Assembly (NCBI RefSeq): GCF_009856605.1
Contig: NZ_CP047243.1
Location: forward strand, 186,001 to 250,000
Reading direction: 5' to 3'
Source of the DNA: Trichormus variabilis 0441
GTDB taxonomy: Bacteria; Cyanobacteriota; Cyanobacteriia; Cyanobacteriales; Nostocaceae
Length of the DNA stretch: 64,000 nucleotides
The position numbers and the translations under genes were made by a program. This document shows, in pieces, positions 51,528-60,610 of this stretch. The stretch's first letter is position 1, and each line of letters opens with the position of its first letter. The notes under the pieces were generated by a model, which was not told where the DNA came from, ran no database searches, and saw only the letters and a list, made by a program, of their open reading frames with translations.

Positions 51528-52090
51528 GAGTTATACCAATTGATTATTCGTAATAAAGAATGCCCAAAGCTATTGGAATATTGAGTATCAATGAAGCTCA
51601 GACATATGTCATAACATTTCAATTTCATCAAATACTCTCCTGCGATTGGAGGAGTTAATACTAATTTCTTGAGTTGCCGTACATAGACATAGGGTTTGTC
51701 TGCAATTGTTTGTATCAATTTATTTACATAATCTCATTGATTTGAGAAGGAAGACAAGACATAGAAGATATAAAAATAGGCTTATTTTTTCTTGATAAAG
51801 CGTTTATTTTTCTATATCTAGCGTTTAGGTAAAATATATACAAACGTTTAGTGTGTTTATTTTTTTCTAAACGCTAGTTTTGTCTAAAAAGGTTTTATCT
51901 TTTATTTATGAAAATTTATTTTGATTAACTTAAAATAAATAACGTCATAATTATAGTTTTACCGTTCAATTTAAGGCGTAGCGGATATACTTAATTTCTA
52001 AACAAAATATATTTTGATCTAAACGTTATCTCGGCTATTAATAATTAAATAAACTATACTAAGTTGAATATCAGAATTTAATTATTTATC
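51528..52090. promoter_or_regulatory. Divergent kdpA / histidine kinase control region with GTTTA/TAAAC boxes
   Basis: This 563-base region is very A/T-rich and contains GCGTTTA at 51800-51806 and 51821-51827, AAACGTTT at 51842-51849, a GTTTA-N8-TAAAC inverted repeat at 51855-51872, and TAAAC boxes at 51999-52003 and 52020-52024. The boxes often extend to CTAAACGCTA. They are absent from most of the window but recur at 38232-38327. They are likely binding sites for the regulator of kdp. Confidence 0.6.
51855..51872. promoter_or_regulatory. GTTTA-N8-TAAAC motif upstream of kdpA
   Basis: The site reads GTTTA-TTTTTTTC-TAAAC and is followed by GCTAG. It lies about 330 bases from the kdpA start and 220 from the divergent kinase gene. 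Compare 38259-38277. Confidence 0.5.
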
Positions 52091-53230
52091 ATGGAATTAA
52101 CAGCCTCCATGACCAAAAATATATCCTCAATGCTTCTACTTCCTACGAAACTTCTGACTAAAAACTCACGATTGAGTAGATTGCTAGTCATGTTAGGGCT
52201 GTTTGTAACTGTCGTGCTAATGGAGTTTACTACACCTACAGAGTATGTGTTTGGCTACTTTTATACAGGGCCAATATTATTGACGAACTCATGGTTTGGG
52301 GGGGCTGCGACCTTTGGAGCGACGACGATCGCAGTTTTCTTAACGATTTTAAATATTTTCTTACCAGGGGGTGAAGTTATTGAAACATCCACAGTTGCCA
52401 GTCGCGCGATCGCCGCAATGGCCTTGATTGTAACTGGTGTGTTAAGTGAGCGCCTGCGTCGTTCCCAAGAAGCGATCACCGTTACCCGTGCCAAATTGGA
52501 ATCTCAACAAGAATTAATCAAACTGCGAGAAGATTTTGCCTCTACACTCACCCATGATTTAAAAACCCCACTTTTGGGAGCAATTGAAACTATCAAAGCA
52601 TTTCAGCAAGAACAATTTGGCTCAGTCTCACCCACTCAGCAGGAAGTATTAGACACAATGGCACGCAGCCACAAGACTTCTCTACAACTTGTAGAAACTT
52701 TGTTAGATGTCTATCGCAACGATATTGAAGGCTTAAAACTGAACTTAGCACCTGTAGATTTGACCAACTTAGCAGAAGATGTGGCTAGTAGTTTGATTGC
52801 ATTAGCTGCCAATCGTCGCGTTCATCTCTCAGTTAGTTATGGTAATTCTGACTGGCGACACGCATTGTGGGTTCAAGGTGATACGCTGCAACTGCAACGA
52901 GTTTTTAATAACCTTTTAGTGAATGCGATTAATCATTCCCGGCGCGGCGCAAAGGTAGAAGTAGTTTTAGAAGGGCAAGCTTCTTACCAACTGGTGAAGA
53001 TTTTAGATACAGGTGCAGGTATTCAACCAGAACAGTTCCCTTATTTATTTGAACGATTTTATCAAGGACATAGCGATCGCCAAGCTAAGGGTTCGGGATT
53101 GGGTCTTTACTTATCTCGCCAAATTATTGAAGCCCACGGAGGTATAATTTGGGCAGAGAACAGAGTACCCACTGGTGCTATGTTTGCTTTCAAACTGCCC
53201 GTTTATCCATTTCCATCTCTAACTGCGTAA
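52091..53230 (+). CDS. Membrane histidine kinase divergent from kdpA
   Basis: The 379-residue protein has three to four membrane helices in the first 120 residues (LLVMLGLFVTVVLMEF, YFYTGPILLTNSWFGG, TTIAVFLTILNIFLPGG, AIAAMALIVTGVL), with no separate sensor domain, then HisKA with H155 in STLTHDLKTPLLGAIETI, and an HATPase with NLLVNAINHS, DTGAGI and GSGLGLYLSRQIIEAHGG. The membrane part resembles the helical bundle of KdpD, which is missing from both short KdpD proteins. It lies directly before a response regulator gene and divergent from kdpA, so it is a good candidate for the missing kdp sensor kinase. Confidence 0.88.
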   Translation: MELTASMTKNISSMLLLPTKLLTKNSRLSRLLVMLGLFVTVVLMEFTTPTEYVFGYFYTGPILLTNSWFGGAATFGATTIAVFLTILNIFLPGGEVIETSTVASRAIAAMALIVTGVLSERLRRSQEAITVTRAKLESQQELIKLREDFASTLTHDLKTPLLGAIETIKAFQQEQFGSVSPTQQEVLDTMARSHKTSLQLVETLLDVYRNDIEGLKLNLAPVDLTNLAEDVASSLIALAANRRVHLSVSYGNSDWRHALWVQGDTLQLQRVFNNLLVNAINHSRRGAKVEVVLEGQASYQLVKILDTGAGIQPEQFPYLFERFYQGHSDRQAKGSGLGLYLSRQIIEAHGGIIWAENRVPTGAMFAFKLPVYPFPSLTA

Positions 53231-53231
53231 A

Positions 53232-53903
53232 ATGTCCTCTATCCCAATTAAAATTCTGCTTGTTGAGGACGATGAACTCTTCCGCTTGGGTTTACGCGTG
53301 CGATTGCAACAAGAACCAGGGTTAGAGATTGTTGCTGAGGCTGAAGATGGTGAAACAGCTATTGAACTACTTAAGCAAATTCCTCTGGATGTAGTGCTTT
53401 TGGATGTAGGTTTGCCAGGAATTGGGGGAATCGAAGCTTGTAAACAAATTAAACAGCAAAACCCTCTATTACCAGTTTTAGTTTTCACTTCCCATTCGCA
53501 AAAACCTCTAATTACACGTTTGATTGAAGCAGGCGCACAAGGCTACTGTCTCAAAGGAATTGCTGCGGAAAAATTAGTGTTAGCATTACGTTCTGTGGCG
53601 AGTGGTGCTTCCTGGTGGGATGCAACTGCAACACAAGAAATTCGTTCTTCATTGAGTTACGAGACACCTCAACTTGAGCCAGAAAATAGAGCAAAGCTTT
53701 CCAACCCGCTAACTGGGCGTGAACAAGAAATTCTGTCACTATTAGCGGCTGGAAAAACTAATCAAGAAATCGCTCACCAACTGTGTATTGCACCTGGAAC
53801 AGTGCGAGTTCATATTCATGCCATTTTACAGAAATTAGAAGTGAGCGATCGCACTCAAGCTGTGCTTGTTGCTTTACAAAAACAGTTAATCAAAAGTCAG
53901 TAG
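53232..53903 (+). CDS. NarL/LuxR-family response regulator
   Basis: The 223-residue protein has a receiver domain with D13-D14, phospho-acceptor D58 in VLLDVGLPG and the K/T switch residues (LVFTSH, YCLKG), followed by a LuxR-type HTH (PLTGREQEILSLLAAGKTNQEIAHQLCIAPGTVRVHIHAILQKL in pieces). The ATG lies one base after the kinase stop, so the pair is one unit. In enterobacteria the kdp regulator KdpE is of the OmpR type; a NarL-type regulator beside kdpA is different. It is the likely binder of the GTTTA/TAAAC boxes. Confidence 0.92.
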   Translation: MSSIPIKILLVEDDELFRLGLRVRLQQEPGLEIVAEAEDGETAIELLKQIPLDVVLLDVGLPGIGGIEACKQIKQQNPLLPVLVFTSHSQKPLITRLIEAGAQGYCLKGIAAEKLVLALRSVASGASWWDATATQEIRSSLSYETPQLEPENRAKLSNPLTGREQEILSLLAAGKTNQEIAHQLCIAPGTVRVHIHAILQKLEVSDRTQAVLVALQKQLIKSQ

Positions 53904-54784
53904 ACTGAATGTAACTTGGACTAAATATAGCGAAGATACTGTTGATGAATGCACTACATATTTGTGAAGGCAAGTATTACATAAGCTCAAACTTTCAATC
54001 TATCGTTGCGACTTTTAGTTGTAATACTTTTATTTATGTGTTAGCAACACTTTCGCCAACAATATCCGGCGGGGCAGAGCATCGTCGCGGTTGCAAAGAC
54101 AAAGAAATGTAACTTTGGTATTACACATATACTACAAACTCCTTCAATAAAAAATAAGTGACCCTTATCTTTTATCCGACAAAATCTACGATTAAAACAT
54201 AAAATTTTTGACAACAACGATTTTCGGACATCTTAATGTCCGTTGCGACTTATGGAATGTAGCTAAAGTCTTTACGGGAAATGTAGGGGATATGCGTGGG
54301 TGTTTACCTATACTTCTAGCCCATAACTTATATTACCTGTTCATTAGCATCAATATCTGCATTTTGGTTAACCCTTTACATAACGTATCAATATGCACGG
54401 TTTACCTTGCTTGAGTTCGCATCTAGGTGATGTTCACTGATCGTCTAGGTAAGTTACGACTGCAAACATGGTGGCACTTTTTGGCTAAGTTCTGGTGAGC
54501 GCGACAGAATTAGCATTTTATCGCTTAGAGGTTTGCTTTACTCAGATTAATGTATGAATTGAGCCAGCGAAATTTTTATTATCCGTAGAGTATAGGTATT
54601 ATCAAGGTAAATAAGTTTGTTTTTAGATAAGGTTTCAAGCTTATTTTACCTAGAGAAATGTTTAATTTAATCTACTGTATATTTTTAAGCTGAGTTAGTT
54701 AGCTTAATTTTTTCTCTAGGTAATATCTAGGTATTGTCTAGGTCAGATAATACTATAGGCAGTTAAGGCATCACCGTGCCAAAA
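53904..54784. other. Non-coding region with TCTAGGT box array
   Basis: About 880 bases without a supported gene (the TTG-started frame at 54208-54414 is rejected). A palindrome GGACAT-CTTA-ATGTCC lies at 54226-54241. Six TCTAGGT boxes occur between 54422 and 54743. No other structure was recognised. Confidence 0.5.
54422..54743. repeat. TCTAGGT box array with 11-base periodicity
   Basis: TCTAGGT occurs at 54422-54428, 54444-54450, 54715-54721, 54726-54732 and 54737-54743, with an inverted copy at 54648-54654. The last three are spaced exactly 11 bases apart, one helical turn, which suggests cooperative protein binding on one face. The same box is upstream of and inside the broken antitoxin-like gene (30692-30698, 30544-30550). 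Confidence 0.6.
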
Positions 54785-55312
54785 TGTATTCAAAAGAATT
54801 ATTTGTCAGTTTTCAACAATTACTGTCAAGCCACTCGGTTTTTTGGGTCTTGTGCAATTAGAGTTATGCTCTAGCTCCTCAAATTCCAGTTTTAAAGAAT
54901 TACTGTCCTCTTCACTCATAAAAACGAGCCTCATTATCTACCAGAATTTCTCAGTTAAATCGTGAAATGCTGAAACAGCAAGCGTCTTCAACTATAATTT
55001 GAGCAAGCTTATACAAGCTATCCGGGCATAACCGCCTGCATAGAGTGATCGCCTGAAGACGGAGAGTAAGCCCATCGCTCTATGAAATAATAGGGAAACT
55101 CAGTAGTCTATCGAGACTTTTTCAAGAAAAGGCATTTAATTGTTTAAATTTTGAGGAGTCAGTTTTTAGAGAAAAGGCATTTAATTATTTAAAAGCCTTC
55201 AAAGAATACAAGAGCGGTAAAAAGCGTAATTTCCTTGATATATAAGCTTTTTAGCCTCTGAAACAGCGAGACATTAATTCCCTAAAATTGACAAATAATT
55301 ATTTAATGAACA
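54785..55312. mobile_element. Non-autonomous inverted-repeat element, copy 2 (528 bp)
   Basis: The right 43-base end (55270-55312) closely matches the right end of copy 1, and the left end (54785-54827) is a more diverged inverted copy beginning TGTATTCAAAAG. An internal block (55127-55261) is 129/135 identical to 30203-30337, with six differences that are all transitions. As in copy 1, the element sits immediately after the 3' end of a leftward gene and encodes no protein. No target duplication was seen. Confidence 0.7.
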
Positions 55313-55325
55313 CCTGGACTATGTG

Positions 55326-56258
55326 CTAAATAGCAATTTGCTTGAAGCTAACATTTTCCTCAAAAATAGCCATTTCCAATTGAGATAGTGTTTTTGGTTG
55401 CATTCGCTGTAGATCACTCAAAACAATACCCATATCCTCAGCAGTAAAGTTAAAATACTCAGTCAAAATCTCGATAGGATAATTAAATTTTTGATAGCGG
55501 TGTTTGAAATATAATTCAATATTTCCCCGATGCGCCCAACTACCTAAGACTTTAATAGCAACAGTACCGTAGTGCGGAACTAAATCTCTTTCTACTTCTG
55601 CTACTCGCTCTATGACGGGTCTAGCAGTAACTCCGATTTTGTAGAAAGTGCCTTTATCGCTTATAATTTCTAAAAAATACAATGTAGAAGACAAAATACG
55701 TTTGACTTGAGCGTAGTACAGTTTTAAATCTGTAAGTCTGTATTCTAAATCAGAAGCATTTTTATGTTGAGCGTGTTGCAATGCCAACTCCAGTTTCAAC
55801 AGCTTTTTAAGTATTAGCGGTTCTTGTATTTCGTTGAATCGCTGGAAATCAAGCGCTCCCACAGGAATTTTACCTAAATCACTAAATTCATAACCCGGTG
55901 AGTTTAAATATATGTTTTTTCTTAATACTCCAGATTTCAATAAGCCAGGGGAAGTTAAGTCATAATTGATAGGATAATTTTTAGCTCCGTACTCACTCCA
56001 TAATAATTTTAATTGCTTTAAATCTTTAAGCGCTAGTTCAATATTAAAATTGTCATAAAGTGGTAGAGTGGGAAATTTCCGTTTAGCTACGGGGTGGCAG
56101 GTTTCCTGATCATGAGCAAAATGATGTTGCTTGACTTTGCCTTTTTTAGCAATTAAATCGCCCTGGCAATAAGGACATTTAAGTAAAGTTTTACCACTAG
56201 AGACATCTTGAATACTTAACAAAGCTCCGTCTTGATCCACACCGTATTTAAGCCACAT
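55326..56258 (-). CDS. CoiA-like zinc finger fused to a GIY-YIG-type nuclease domain
   Basis: The 310-residue protein begins with a CoiA-like segment: LLKCPYCQGDLIAKKGKVKQHHFAH and a following C in DQETC, a zinc finger seen in competence and mobile-element proteins. The middle is helical. Residues about 200-280 carry a GIY-YIG/T5orf172-like domain: YFLEIISDKGTFYKIGVTAR with the paired Y...K-I-G-V-T pattern, then RVAEVERDLVP and ELYFKHRYQKF with a likely catalytic E. It is probably a DNA-binding nuclease. It lies 13 bases from the inverted-repeat element copy 2 and upstream of a truncated IS, in a region of mobile-element remains. Confidence 0.72.
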   Translation of the reverse strand: MWLKYGVDQDGALLSIQDVSSGKTLLKCPYCQGDLIAKKGKVKQHHFAHDQETCHPVAKRKFPTLPLYDNFNIELALKDLKQLKLLWSEYGAKNYPINYDLTSPGLLKSGVLRKNIYLNSPGYEFSDLGKIPVGALDFQRFNEIQEPLILKKLLKLELALQHAQHKNASDLEYRLTDLKLYYAQVKRILSSTLYFLEIISDKGTFYKIGVTARPVIERVAEVERDLVPHYGTVAIKVLGSWAHRGNIELYFKHRYQKFNYPIEILTEYFNFTAEDMGIVLSDLQRMQPKTLSQLEMAIFEENVSFKQIAI

Positions 56259-56434
56259 TGCTACAGAAGTACACTTGCTTATGCGATGGTGCTTTGCGCC
56301 CAGCTACCTCATTGCTTTCATTTCTCCAACTGATAACTGACTGCACATTAACCATAATAATACAATTGTACCACTATATTAACTTGAATTGCTAATGTCT
56401 TTATGAGGTAGTGCCTGCATTACACCTTGTATAC

Positions 56435-57142
56435 TCATTTCTTGCACCTGGAAATCTGAATGTCAAAACCACAACTAAGTGCAAGATGAGCAAGGCGTTC
56501 AATATCAAGTAAAAGAAGATACACAACTATATGTGGGAAAATAGATTCAAGAGCAGTTTGTGCAGCCTGACCCCAATCAGGAGGCGATGTTGGCTGAATA
56601 TGCAGATGAGTCCAATGAGCAATGAGATAAGCAGTCAACGAAAGGATAAGCCAGCGATACATACCCAGTAGAGTTCCTTGCCCAAAGCGATGTAAGCCGA
56701 AGCGATGCTTTGCAGTTTTGAACCACCCCTCAATTTGCCAACGACGCTTACCCCACCACTTAAGAGTAGAAGCTTTAATTGGTCGAGTAGATAAGACAAA
56801 GCGTTTTTCTAGTTTGCCATTATCGCGCTTTAAGTAATACCAAGAAACAGTAACAGGAAAGCTTAAACCAAACAAATAAACCTGTTGACCTTGTTTATGT
56901 AAACGCCTTAAAAGTCTACCATCGGCTAACTTACGACTAATAGATACACCTGTAATAGCATGATATTTTAGCTGACGTATACCCTCCAAAAATTCTACAC
57001 TGCCAAAGGCTGTGTCAGCTAAAATAATCGTTTCAAAGCGTTGAGTTAATTCTTGAGGTAAACGTTTGACTAATTTTAGCCCAAGCTGTGCTGGGGAAGG
57101 AGTTCCCTTACCCCTCCAAACACGAAAGTTCCAAGGAAAAGG
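56435..57142 (-). pseudogene. 5'-truncated IS4-type transposase
   Basis: The frame is open from about 57142, with no proper start, and reads NPFPWNFRVWRGKGTPSP.., ILADTAFGSVEFLEGIRQ (second catalytic D), then RRWQIEGWFKTAKHRFGLHRFGQG (the E of the DDE set in the Y/W-x2-R-x3-E-x6-K pattern of IS4-like enzymes), and a hydrophobic C-terminus. The first catalytic Asp and the N-terminal part are missing. The truncation point lies about 30 bases from the 3' end of the ABC ATPase gene at 57172, so an element was cut there. The transposase cannot be active. Confidence 0.8.
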
Positions 57143-57171
57143 ATTAAATAAAATCCTTTAACACTCAACTT

Positions 57172-57801
57172 CTACATCGCACCGCTATATTTACCCCAAG
57201 TTAGTTGACTCAAATCAATGATGTGAATGCAAAGACGCTGAAGTAAAGCTACTTCATGACTGATGACTAAAATTCCCACTTCATGCTCTTTGGCATATTT
57301 AATCACTACCTGCCAAATCAGAGCTTGAGTGTTAGCATCTAGCATTGCTGTCATTTCATCTGCGATCAAGTAGCGAGTATGAGAGTTGAGCGATCGCGCC
57401 ACTGCAATTCGTTGCAACTCACCCCCACTGAGTTCATGGGGATAGCGATTGAGCCAACTTTGGTGAATGCCTAGAGCAGCGAGTAAATCATCTGAAGGCG
57501 GTTGTCCTTCTGCTAAAATTTTACTGATTCGCCAACGTGGATTAACAGCTAGTTCAGGGTTTTGAAAAATCAGCTGTACAGGACAATAACTGCTGCTGGG
57601 TAAGGGTTGACCATCACAAGTCACCTTTCCTTGAGTTGGTTGTAAATATCCAGCCAGGAGTTTACCAATTGTGGTTTTACCCAAACCACTCGCCCCAGTC
57701 AAACCCACAACTTCGCCTTTGGCTAATTCCAAACTAAAATCTTGCAAAATCCACCTTTGCTGGGAATGGTGACGAAAAGATAAATGTTCAGCCTTCAACA
57801 T
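57172..57801 (-). CDS. Nickel/peptide-type ABC ATPase (NikE/DppF-like)
   Basis: The 209-residue ATPase has Walker A GLTGASGLGKTT near residue 34, the signature LSGGELQR near 125, Walker B YLIADEMTAMLD and switch His in VISHE. It is shorter than usual OppF/DppF (about 320) because the C-terminal oligopeptide-transport extension is absent; NikE-like proteins are intermediate. It overlaps the preceding ATPase gene by 14 bases. Together they form the motor pair of the importer. It is the last gene before the truncated IS. Confidence 0.85.
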   Translation of the reverse strand: MLKAEHLSFRHHSQQRWILQDFSLELAKGEVVGLTGASGLGKTTIGKLLAGYLQPTQGKVTCDGQPLPSSSYCPVQLIFQNPELAVNPRWRISKILAEGQPPSDDLLAALGIHQSWLNRYPHELSGGELQRIAVARSLNSHTRYLIADEMTAMLDANTQALIWQVVIKYAKEHEVGILVISHEVALLQRLCIHIIDLSQLTWGKYSGAM

Positions 57802-58717
57802 GAATACACCTCACGGGTGCGCCCCGTACTATCCGAACTTGGGGTCTAGCTTCCCAGCAAGCCTCTGTTGCTAGGGGACAGCGATCGCCAAATAAACAAC
57901 CAACAGGTAAAGCCTCTGGGCTGGGTTGGCTACCGGGAACAGGGATAAACTCATTTTGAGGAAGCGATCGCCACAAAGCTTGGGTATAAGGATGACGCAG
58001 ATTTCCAGAGGTGAAATCACCAGCCTTCGCCACTTCTAGGGTTGTCCCTGCATAAAACACAGCCACTTTATCCGCTACTTGCAAGGCTGCTTCTAAGTCG
58101 TGGGTAATTAAGATGACACTTTTACCCTCACTAGCCAGTTCCCGCAGATGATTCAAAGTCTCTACTACAATCTCTGGATGTAACCCAGGAGTAGGTTCAT
58201 CCGCAATTAACAACTCAGCACACCCTATTGCTGCTGTAGCAACCAGCACTCGCCGCGCCATACCTCCAGAAATTTGAAAAGGATACTGCTGTTTTACCGC
58301 CGTAGCCAGACTATAACGGTCAAATACTCGATCTACTTCTTGTTTAGCTTTTATCTTAGGTAATCCACTTAAATGACCTGCACGATGCACCTGAGAACCA
58401 ACACGCATCAAAGGGTCAAGGTAGCTTATAGATTGGGGAATTAGAGCGATTTGCTTTCCTCGCAACTGCGCCTGACGTTCTACAGTTAACGGTTTTCCCT
58501 GAAAAATCATCTGTCCTGTCACTTGGGCGTTGTGCGGTAATATACCCAAGATGGCATGAGCGAGGAGACTTTTTCCTGAGCCACTGGAACCAACCACTGC
58601 AATTATTTCACCAGCATTAACCTCTAAATCTAAATCGGAAATTACGGTTAACTGCTTCTGGATCAATCCCGCATCGTACATTGTGAAAGTGACACTCAGA
58701 TTTTTCACTGATAACAT
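57788..58717 (-). CDS. Nickel/peptide-type ABC ATPase (NikD/DppD-like)
   Basis: The 309-residue protein has Walker A GSSGSGKS near residue 42, signature ISGGMARR near 152, Walker B LLIADEPTPGL and switch HD in ITHDLEA. It keeps the C-terminal oligopeptide-transporter domain with the cysteine pattern CLFGDRCPLA..CWEARPQVR..VRCIHVEG, which can hold an Fe-S cluster. It is 17 bases downstream of the permease gene. Family assignment is sound; nickel versus peptide substrate is not settled. Confidence 0.88.
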   Translation of the reverse strand: MLSVKNLSVTFTMYDAGLIQKQLTVISDLDLEVNAGEIIAVVGSSGSGKSLLAHAILGILPHNAQVTGQMIFQGKPLTVERQAQLRGKQIALIPQSISYLDPLMRVGSQVHRAGHLSGLPKIKAKQEVDRVFDRYSLATAVKQQYPFQISGGMARRVLVATAAIGCAELLIADEPTPGLHPEIVVETLNHLRELASEGKSVILITHDLEAALQVADKVAVFYAGTTLEVAKAGDFTSGNLRHPYTQALWRSLPQNEFIPVPGSQPSPEALPVGCLFGDRCPLATEACWEARPQVRIVRGAPVRCIHVEG

Positions 58718-58734
58718 ATGAAAATTTTGAATAG

Positions 58735-59610
58735 TTATCCCTGACTTGTTTTGGGATCAAGCAATGCACGCACACTTGCACCCAAGATATCAAATGCTTT
58801 GACAGCAATTAATAGAGCCACTCCAGGTAATACTGAAAGCCACCAGTAACCTGCTGATAAGTAGCGCATTGATTCTGATAGTATAATACCGAGGGCAGGT
58901 GTTTCTGGCGAAAGACCCAAACCCAAGAAGGTAAGACCAGCCTCATGGAGAATCGCATGGGGAAACTGTAAAATCAGCCCGACGATGAACTGAGGAAACA
59001 GGTGGGGTATCATGTGATGACGGGCAATCCACAAAGGCGATCGCCCCAATTTAGCAGATAGTTGCACGTAGTCGGAATTCTTGATTTGCAAAACTTCTGC
59101 TCGTAGGAGTCTTGCTAATGCCATCCAGTGAGTAATAATGATGGAAATTAACAAACCCCCTACTCCACCACCAGCCGCAAATGCCACTAAGATAATCAGC
59201 ACCAAATGAGGTAGGCTGAAAAACACATCAATTAACCAAGTAATAGCCACATCGACCTTACCACCCATAATTGCGGAAATTGTGCCTAGCACCAGTGCTA
59301 ACACTGCACTACAGATAGCAGTAAGTAACCCAACCCATAAACTCAGGCTCAATCCATGCAGGGTGCGGGTGAGCATATCTCTTCCCAACCAATCAGTACC
59401 GAAGGGATGAGCAAAGTTGGGCGGTTGATTTTGAGCTTGTAAGTTGATTTCTAGTCCACTTTTGCTAATAATTTGAGTACCAAAAAGCAGAACGATCAGC
59501 ACGAATAAACAAAGGAGTGCGATCGCTAAAGTTTTACTCCGGCGATTACCCAGAATCCAGGGACGACGTTTTGGACTGCGAGTAACAGAAATAGCATTCT
59601 GAAGTTTCAT
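58735..59610 (-). CDS. Nickel/peptide-type ABC permease (NikC/DppC-like)
   Basis: The 291-residue protein has a hydrophilic N-terminus, one helix (IALLCLFVLIVLLFGTQII), a periplasmic loop with HPFGTDWLGRDMLTRTLHG (a diagnostic DppC/NikC motif) and five further helices with the inner-membrane EAA loop LRAEVLQIKNSDYVQLSAKLGRS. It overlaps the DppB-like gene by four bases. It forms the translocation path with the other permease. Confidence 0.9.
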   Translation of the reverse strand: MKLQNAISVTRSPKRRPWILGNRRSKTLAIALLCLFVLIVLLFGTQIISKSGLEINLQAQNQPPNFAHPFGTDWLGRDMLTRTLHGLSLSLWVGLLTAICSAVLALVLGTISAIMGGKVDVAITWLIDVFFSLPHLVLIILVAFAAGGGVGGLLISIIITHWMALARLLRAEVLQIKNSDYVQLSAKLGRSPLWIARHHMIPHLFPQFIVGLILQFPHAILHEAGLTFLGLGLSPETPALGIILSESMRYLSAGYWWLSVLPGVALLIAVKAFDILGASVRALLDPKTSQG

Positions 59611-60599
59611 GGTGTGGGATTTCCAAGACGAATGCGGGGATCAATAATTTGATAGGTGAAGTCTGCTAGAGCATTACCTGTGAAGACAAACACTGCGCTG
59701 AAGAAAACAATGCCTACCAGTAAAGGTACATCACCAGAGAGTGCAGATTGGATTGTCGCATCACCCAAACCAGGATAGCCAAACACCTTTTCCGCCAGCA
59801 CAGAACCGCCAAACAATTCTCCTAGACTCGCAAACTGTAATGTAATCGCAGGTAAGGCAATATTTCGCAAACCGTGATGTAGAATCAACCCTGTTTTCGT
59901 TTCTCCTTGAGCATAGGCGAACAAAGCAAAGTTGCTGTGGAGAATTTCGATCAGTTTTTCACGAGTCGATAAGGCAACACTGGCAACACCCATTAAACTC
60001 AGTGCTAGAGCAGGTAAGATTAAATGATATAGTCTATCCCAAAGGCTGACATCCCGCAGCAATACCCCAGGCGGTGAGGCACAGCAAATTGGTGTAACTT
60101 GTAAGGTGACAGAAAATAAGGTCAGTAATAGTAAAGCAATCCAAAAGGTGGGAGATGATGCCAAAGTGTAGGCATACAGGCGAATAGTTTGATCCAAAAA
60201 TGAGCCTTCTTTTGCTCCAGCGAGGATACCAAGAGTTACACCAAAGCATCCTGACAGCAACCAAGCCAGCCCCATCAACCATAGGGATGCACTAAAGCGG
60301 TTAGCAATCACTTGCCATACTGATGCTCGATAAACCATAGACTCGCCCCAATTCCCTTGCAAAAGTTGCCCTAACCAAAGAAAGAAGCGGGTAATCATTG
60401 GCTTATCTAATCCCCAACGCTGGGCAATTAATTCTCTTTGTTCAGGAGTCAGTGTCAGTCGTAAACTAGCATTGACATAAGCATCAATTGGGTCAATGGG
60501 AGATAAATCCATCAACACAAAGGTGATAATTGCCACTGTCAATAGCAACAGGAAAAGATAAAGCAGTTTTTTCAGAAAAAATCGCAATAAAAAATTCAT
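59607..60599 (-). CDS. Nickel/peptide-type ABC permease (NikB/DppB-like)
   Basis: The 330-residue protein has six membrane helices and DppB/NikB landmarks: FVLMDLSPIDPIDAYVN, LTPEQRELIAQRWGLDKP, FLWLGQLLQGNWGESM, and the EAA-type segment TREKLIEILHSNFALFAYAQGETKTGL near residue 225. It follows the substrate-binding protein gene by about 11 bases. It opens the transport path and overlaps the next permease by four bases. Confidence 0.92.
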   Translation of the reverse strand: MNFLLRFFLKKLLYLFLLLLTVAIITFVLMDLSPIDPIDAYVNASLRLTLTPEQRELIAQRWGLDKPMITRFFLWLGQLLQGNWGESMVYRASVWQVIANRFSASLWLMGLAWLLSGCFGVTLGILAGAKEGSFLDQTIRLYAYTLASSPTFWIALLLLTLFSVTLQVTPICCASPPGVLLRDVSLWDRLYHLILPALALSLMGVASVALSTREKLIEILHSNFALFAYAQGETKTGLILHHGLRNIALPAITLQFASLGELFGGSVLAEKVFGYPGLGDATIQSALSGDVPLLVGIVFFSAVFVFTGNALADFTYQIIDPRIRLGNPTP

Positions 60600-60610
60600 C
60601 TAATTACAAA

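Noticed and set aside
54208..54414. Open frame of 68 codons in the non-coding region after the response regulator
   Set aside because: TTG start, no ribosome binding site, and no recognisable pattern.
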